This document shows positions 49,611 through 53,027 of a DNA stretch of 53,027 nucleotides, piece after piece. The number at the start of each line of letters is the position of its first letter. Within the stretch, counting starts at the first letter, position 1. The position numbers and the translations under genes are program-made. Under the pieces are notes generated by a model. It was not told where the DNA came from, made no database searches, and saw nothing but the letters and a program-made list of their open reading frames with translations. The DNA is from Thermoproteota archaeon. Lineage in GTDB: Archaea; Thermoproteota; Thermoprotei_A; Sulfolobales; Pyrodictiaceae. The DNA is taken from NCBI GenBank assembly GCA_013153145.1, contig JAADEY010000002.1, forward strand, positions 1 to 53,027. Direction: 5' to 3'.

Positions 49611-50312
49611 GTGCCGGATGCATTGGCCACGCTGGGCTGGCTGCTGTACCGGGCCTCCGAGCTTAGGGGGCGTGTCATCGTGCTCCCCGTTGCGAGCGTC
49701 GAGGAGCATGGCTGCCTGCCCGCGGCTACCGACTACCTCCTCGGACTCTGCCTCGGCGAGAGGCTGGAGGGCGTGGAGGGTGTCGCTGTGCTGCCCCCGC
49801 TCCCCTACACGCTCTGCGCCGAGCACCCCGTCTGCATTGACGCCGGGGAGGCGTGGAGGCTTGAGGCATACCTCGAGGCTGTAGCCGCCTCCGCCGCGAG
49901 GATTAGTGGGGCCGGGGTCGTACTCGCCGTGACTCATGGCGGAGCCTACCACGCCGCCTACGCCGCCGCCAGGTCTGTGTCGCGGTCGACTAGGGTTAGG
50001 GTTGCCGTGGTCAACGTCGTCGAGGAGGCTGTTAGGGGTGCTGGCAGGGCCGGCTGCCTGGAGCATGCAGGCGTTGTTGAGGCTAGTATGCTTGCCGCCT
50101 GCGGCGTATGGCTAGGCGACTGCATGGCTGCCGGCTTGGAGGCCGAGTGCCTGGAGCCGGGGAGCGTCCAGCCATGGATGCATAGTGATTATCGCTGCAG
50201 CGAGCTCTACCCCTCGAGGATTGCCGCCTCACGGGAGCTCGGCGAAAAAGCCTGGAGGACTGTGGTCGAGAGGATTAGGCTCATCGCGGGCCGGCTTCTC
50301 TCCTCCCGGTGA
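49611..50312 (+). CDS. creatininase-family amidohydrolase (possibly ArfB-like)
   Basis: 233 aa, GTG start, 2 bases after the methyltransferase. Family pattern: VLPVASVEEHGCLPAATDYLLG (metal-binding E, H, D), VLPPLPYTLCAEHP, then VLAVTHGGAYHA where the usual NGHGGN is altered, and WMHSDYRCSELYPS. Archaeal members include ArfB, the second enzyme of riboflavin and F420 synthesis; others hydrolyse creatinine-like amides. The altered glycine-histidine motif weakens a specific call. Convergent with and overlapping the ABC ATPase by 32 bases. Confidence 0.8.
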   Translation: MPDALATLGWLLYRASELRGRVIVLPVASVEEHGCLPAATDYLLGLCLGERLEGVEGVAVLPPLPYTLCAEHPVCIDAGEAWRLEAYLEAVAASAARISGAGVVLAVTHGGAYHAAYAAARSVSRSTRVRVAVVNVVEEAVRGAGRAGCLEHAGVVEASMLAACGVWLGDCMAAGLEAECLEPGSVQPWMHSDYRCSELYPSRIAASRELGEKAWRTVVERIRLIAGRLLSSR

Positions 50313-51036
50313 CGGCTAGGAAGACATCCTCCAGGGTCTCGGCGCCGTACTTCTCCTTGAGCTCCTGGGGGCTCCCCTCCTCCACTATCCTCCCCTTGAT
50401 TATGATCCCTATCCTGTCACAGAGCCTCTCCACCTCGAGCATGTTGTGGCTTGAGAGGAGCACGGTTACGCCGAGGCTCCTCGAGTACCTCCTGATTATA
50501 CTCCTTATCCTAAGGCTCTGCTCGACGTCGAGGCCGCTTGTCGGCTCGTCGAGTATCGCTAGCCTCGGCCTCACTGCCAGCATCGTCGCGAGGAGGAGCC
50601 TCCTCTTCATACCCTTGCTGTACGTCTTCACCTTCCTCTCGAGATCCTTTCCCAGCCCAGATATCCTTGAAGCCTCCTCCAACACCTGCGCTATGTCCCT
50701 AGGGTTCGTGTAGCGCAGCTTTGCTATGAACTCTATGAACTCTACGCCCTTCATCTCCCTCGGCGCACTAGCCTCCTCGGGCAGGTATGATAACAGCCTC
50801 CTGACCTCGAGCGACTCCTTGACTACGTCATGGCCGTAGATGTAGACCCTCCCCTCCGTCGGCTTTAGGAGCGTCGCGAGTATGCGTAGAGTCGTTGTCT
50901 TACCAGCCCCGTTGGGGCCGACGAGCCCGTATATCTCGCCCTCGTTCACCGTGAAGCTCAGCCCGTTAAGCGCCCTGACGCCCCGCGGGTAGACCTTAAC
51001 CAGGCCCTCAACCCTTACAGCCAGGTTCTCCGCCAC
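50281..51036 (-). CDS. ABC transporter ATP-binding protein
   Basis: 251 aa, GTG or ATG start near 51036. Walker A GPNGAGKTT near 39-47, Q-loop LSYLPEE near 88, signature YSKGMKRRL near 143 (a YSKGM form typical of ABC-2 exporters), Walker B LAILDEPTSGLD near 162 and H-loop SSHNM near 200. Pairs with the permease just upstream (15-base gap). Likely an exporter of a small molecule or lipid; substrate unknown. Confidence 0.94.
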   Translation of the reverse strand: MAENLAVRVEGLVKVYPRGVRALNGLSFTVNEGEIYGLVGPNGAGKTTTLRILATLLKPTEGRVYIYGHDVVKESLEVRRLLSYLPEEASAPREMKGVEFIEFIAKLRYTNPRDIAQVLEEASRISGLGKDLERKVKTYSKGMKRRLLLATMLAVRPRLAILDEPTSGLDVEQSLRIRSIIRRYSRSLGVTVLLSSHNMLEVERLCDRIGIIIKGRIVEEGSPQELKEKYGAETLEDVFLAVTGRREAGPR

Positions 51037-51051
51037 GAGGCACCACCCCGG

Positions 51052-52245
51052 CTAGGACAAGCCCCTCATGAACCTTATGGCTGCAGTCAGGCTCCTCTCG
51101 CTCTCGAGGAGCCTAGCGAAGAGCTTGATGAGTATACCCGCCTCCACAAGCCTCACGAGGACTACTAGCCACCCGTACGCCACGGCGCCCGCAAGGTTCA
51201 GCGCGGAGACCAGCATCGGGCCTATGAGGGGTATCGGGGACAGCATCAGGGCCTTCAATGGCGCCAGGGGGACGCCGTAGCTCGTCGCGAACGTGGCGAC
51301 GCCAATACCTATAACGACTATTATCGCCATGGCGCCGCCCATCGCCTCCGGCCCAGGCATGAACACCGATATAGCCAGCGCGAGGCTTGCGGCAAACACC
51401 ATCTCCGCTATAACCGAGGCTGCTAGGAGCACCATGGCTGAGGGGGAGCCGAGGGCCTGCAGCGACAAGCCCCCAAGCCCCTTAGGCATCTCACTCATCA
51501 TCGCGAACATCGCCGCTATCATGACTCCTCCCTGGACGAGCCCGGTCACCGTGGCTGCAACAGACTTCGCCAATGCTATCGTGGTCCTCTTAACCGGCTG
51601 GCTCAAGAGTATCTCGATAGTCTTATCACTATACTCCATCATCATGCTCGAGATGGCCGGGGCGAATGCGAATATGGCCGCAAATATCAACGGGAAGGAC
51701 AACACGTTAAGCATCGTCATCATCATTGAGGCGACGGAGCCCGATATAGCCTTACCGGTCGGGAGCAGCACAGTCGCATTAACAACAACCTTGGGGGTTA
51801 CAAGGCTAACATTACCGGCGATCTTAGCAAGGAGCTTAGCAATACTCAATGGGGCCTTGAGGCTAGCAATACTAAGCGACTCCAACCGGTAGTAGACGCT
51901 AAGCTTGACCGGCAACCCCCTGCTGAGGTTCTCAAGGAGCCCCGGCGAGGCATAGATGACGAGGTCAGCCTTAGCAGGAGTAGTGAGGCAGACGCCACGC
52001 ATCTCAAGAAACCTCTCCACAGCCTGAGCCTCCGGCCCCGTCACAGCGACACAGAGCTTGCTCGTCGCAACCTTCGTCGCCTGCTGCACGCTCGCCTGCC
52101 CAGCCATGAGGATGACTATAGGTATGAGCACGAGGGATATCAAAGCACCCTTGTTGAGCAGGAGGCTCCGCAGCTCCTTCCACAACAATACCTTGAACAC
52201 CAAGACCAGGCCACCTAGCATCCTTCTGTATAGAATAGTGGCCAC
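51052..52245 (-). CDS. ABC-2 type permease
   Basis: 397 aa. One helix near 30-50 (LNKGALISLVLIPIVILMAG), a large extracytoplasmic domain (~50-180) and five to six further helices from ~185 on (MMTMLNVLSFPLIFAAIFAFAPAISSMMMEYSDKT, ALAKSVAATVTGLVQGGVMIAAMFAMM, VLLAASVIAEMVFAASLALAISVFM, MAIIVVIGIGVATFATSYGV). NatB-like architecture. MEYSDKTIEILLSQPVKRTTI is the typical cytoplasmic coupling loop. Forms a transporter with the following ATPase. Confidence 0.9.
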   Translation of the reverse strand: MATILYRRMLGGLVLVFKVLLWKELRSLLLNKGALISLVLIPIVILMAGQASVQQATKVATSKLCVAVTGPEAQAVERFLEMRGVCLTTPAKADLVIYASPGLLENLSRGLPVKLSVYYRLESLSIASLKAPLSIAKLLAKIAGNVSLVTPKVVVNATVLLPTGKAISGSVASMMMTMLNVLSFPLIFAAIFAFAPAISSMMMEYSDKTIEILLSQPVKRTTIALAKSVAATVTGLVQGGVMIAAMFAMMSEMPKGLGGLSLQALGSPSAMVLLAASVIAEMVFAASLALAISVFMPGPEAMGGAMAIIVVIGIGVATFATSYGVPLAPLKALMLSPIPLIGPMLVSALNLAGAVAYGWLVVLVRLVEAGILIKLFARLLESERSLTAAIRFMRGLS

Positions 52246-52396
52246 GCCCTATACCAGGATAAAAGCAGAACCCCTAGCAGGTAAGGCGAGGAGATAAACG
52301 CAGGAGCGAGGGGTGGGAGGAAGAACCCAAACCCCAACAGCCCCTGCCACCTCATAAAAAACAGGGCTGAGTAGAGGGTGGGCTTGTATACTATCT
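52246..52396. other. intergenic region between the pilin gene and the ABC permease
   Basis: No gene supported. CATAAAAAACAGG near 52352-52364 is A-rich on the plus strand. On the minus strand it reads TTTTTTATG and lies about 35 bases after the pilin stop at 52397, so it may be a terminator. Confidence 0.3.
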
Positions 52397-52846
52397 TTAG
52401 CTTGCCTGCACGCCGCTGTAGTATGCCTCGATGCCAGCCACGGACAGCTTTATGTCATAGTACTTGCCGGCTGTTATGCCGCTGAGCGAGCTGGTAGCGT
52501 ATATCTCACAGATCGCTCCAGGCTTTAGCATGTCTCCACAGTTGTTCCCGGTGCTCGTCACCGCGGTTACGAGTGCGCCGCTCCAGTGGTCGTAGATGTA
52601 GATTGCCGCGTTGCTCACGTTTATTGTTGTGTCGCCGACGTTCCTCACATAGAGAGTTACGTTGTCAGTTGTGAGGTTGACGTTCTCTATTGTTATCCTT
52701 GCCTTCATGGAGGCTGGTGTTGCTGTTGCTGTTCCTGCGAAGCCCGTCAGCCATAGGTATACTATCACTGCGCCAGCAATAGCCACGAGAATCAACAGTA
52801 TAGCGGCGACGATGGGCGAGATACCCCTAGCACGCCTGCTGGGCAT
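52397..52846 (-). CDS. type IV pilin-like protein with class III signal peptide
   Basis: 149 aa, ATG start with GGGTGAG upstream. Basic N-terminus MPSRRARG followed by ISPIVAAILLILVAIAGAVIVYLW, the archaeal prepilin/archaellin signal cleaved by PibD/FlaK after RARG. The rest is a beta-rich head (ITIENVNLTTDNVTLYVRNVGDTTINVSNAAIYIY) with many N-x-S/T glycosylation sites and a cysteine pair (NNCGDM, AICEI) that may form a disulfide. A candidate adhesion filament subunit. Distinct in structure from the Ced pilin. Confidence 0.9.
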   Translation of the reverse strand: MPSRRARGISPIVAAILLILVAIAGAVIVYLWLTGFAGTATATPASMKARITIENVNLTTDNVTLYVRNVGDTTINVSNAAIYIYDHWSGALVTAVTSTGNNCGDMLKPGAICEIYATSSLSGITAGKYYDIKLSVAGIEAYYSGVQAS

Positions 52847-52894
52847 CGTGTCTCACCCGCTTCACTCTCTACCAGATACGTGCATGTGTAAATA

Positions 52895-52906
52895 CTCTTA
52901 AAAAGG
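52895..52906 (-). promoter_or_regulatory. TATA box for the pilin gene
   Basis: Minus-strand CCTTTTTAAGAG, with predicted transcription start near 52874 and a leader of about 28 bases that includes the GGGTGAG ribosome site. Confidence 0.55.
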
Positions 52907-53027
52907 CTTTTGCAGGTAGGCAGGGTGGTTTCCTCTTGGCCGTCCTCGTTGTTTTTGGCTTTCCGGAGTGTACGTGTACATGCATTTGTCTACTCACCTT
53001 ATAGGGGGGTTCCGGGGGCGGGGCAGA

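Noticed and set aside
49245-50066. 273-aa minus-strand frame
   Set aside because: Antisense of the RsmC-like methyltransferase and creatininase genes, both of which have clear motifs.
1-53027. CRISPR array, rRNA genes or insertion sequences
   Set aside because: I saw no regularly spaced direct repeats, no 16S, 23S or 5S sequence, and no transposase motif or terminal inverted repeats anywhere in the window.

Overview
The window reads as a hyperthermophilic crenarchaeon. The supporting features are a 23-gene archaeal S10/spc/alpha-type ribosomal cluster with archaeal-only proteins (eS4, eL32, eL19, eL34, eL14, RNase P p29), a PolB1-like DNA polymerase, archaeal PCNA, Hjc, PINA, XPB, aKMT, Cbf5, AdkA, frequent TTG and GTG starts, very short intergenic gaps and TATA-type promoters. 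The high G+C together with this gene set suggests Desulfurococcales, perhaps Pyrodictiaceae (Pyrodictium, Hyperthermus, Pyrolobus) or a relative of Aeropyrum. The genus is inference only.

Layout. 0-2.1 kb: an ABC ATPase divergent from a winged-helix regulator, then a coiled-coil protein. 2.1-2.75 kb: a decayed integrase immediately 3' of a tRNA-Arg(GCG) gene, a probable relic of an integrated element. 2.95-17 kb: genome-maintenance genes: PolB with a glycine-rich N-terminus, a small HTH/aKMT/acidic-protein operon, PINA next to Hjc, an XPB helicase, an Mrp-type P-loop protein, an AbrB-ACT regulator, a DUF72 protein, a Cys-rich protein and PCNA.

17-25.1 kb is the most interesting part. It holds a membrane-anchored HerA-like ATPase, a divergent Lhr/Ski2-type helicase and, directly behind the helicase, a compact set that I interpret as a Ced-type (crenarchaeal exchange of DNA) DNA-import apparatus. 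That set is an 87-aa two-helix pilin (CedA1/VirB2-like), a polytopic CedA, a previously easy-to-miss 58-aa two-helix protein (VirB3/CedA2-like) and a VirB4/HerA-type ATPase (CedB). The pilin hairpin motif recurs at least twice, perhaps three times, inside CedA. The last ced codon abuts the first codon of uL2, so uL2 and uS19 have been moved out of their usual place between uL23 and uL22 and sit behind the ced genes.

26.3-30.8 kb: a MoxR/VWA pair and small proteins, including a YkgJ-type metal-chelating protein. 30.8-47 kb: a SPOUT methyltransferase, then uL3-uL4-uL23-[gap]-uL22-uS3-uL29-Rnp1-uS17-uL14-uL24-eS4-uL5-uS14-uS8-uL6-eL32-eL19-uL18-uS5-uL30-uL15-SecY-Adk-DUF106-eL34-Cmk-eL14. 47-53 kb: a V4R-like protein, Cbf5, an RsmC-like methyltransferase, a creatininase-family enzyme, a second ABC exporter (ATPase plus permease) and a class III signal-peptide pilin at the right end.

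All family assignments come from reading motifs by eye. No database search was run.
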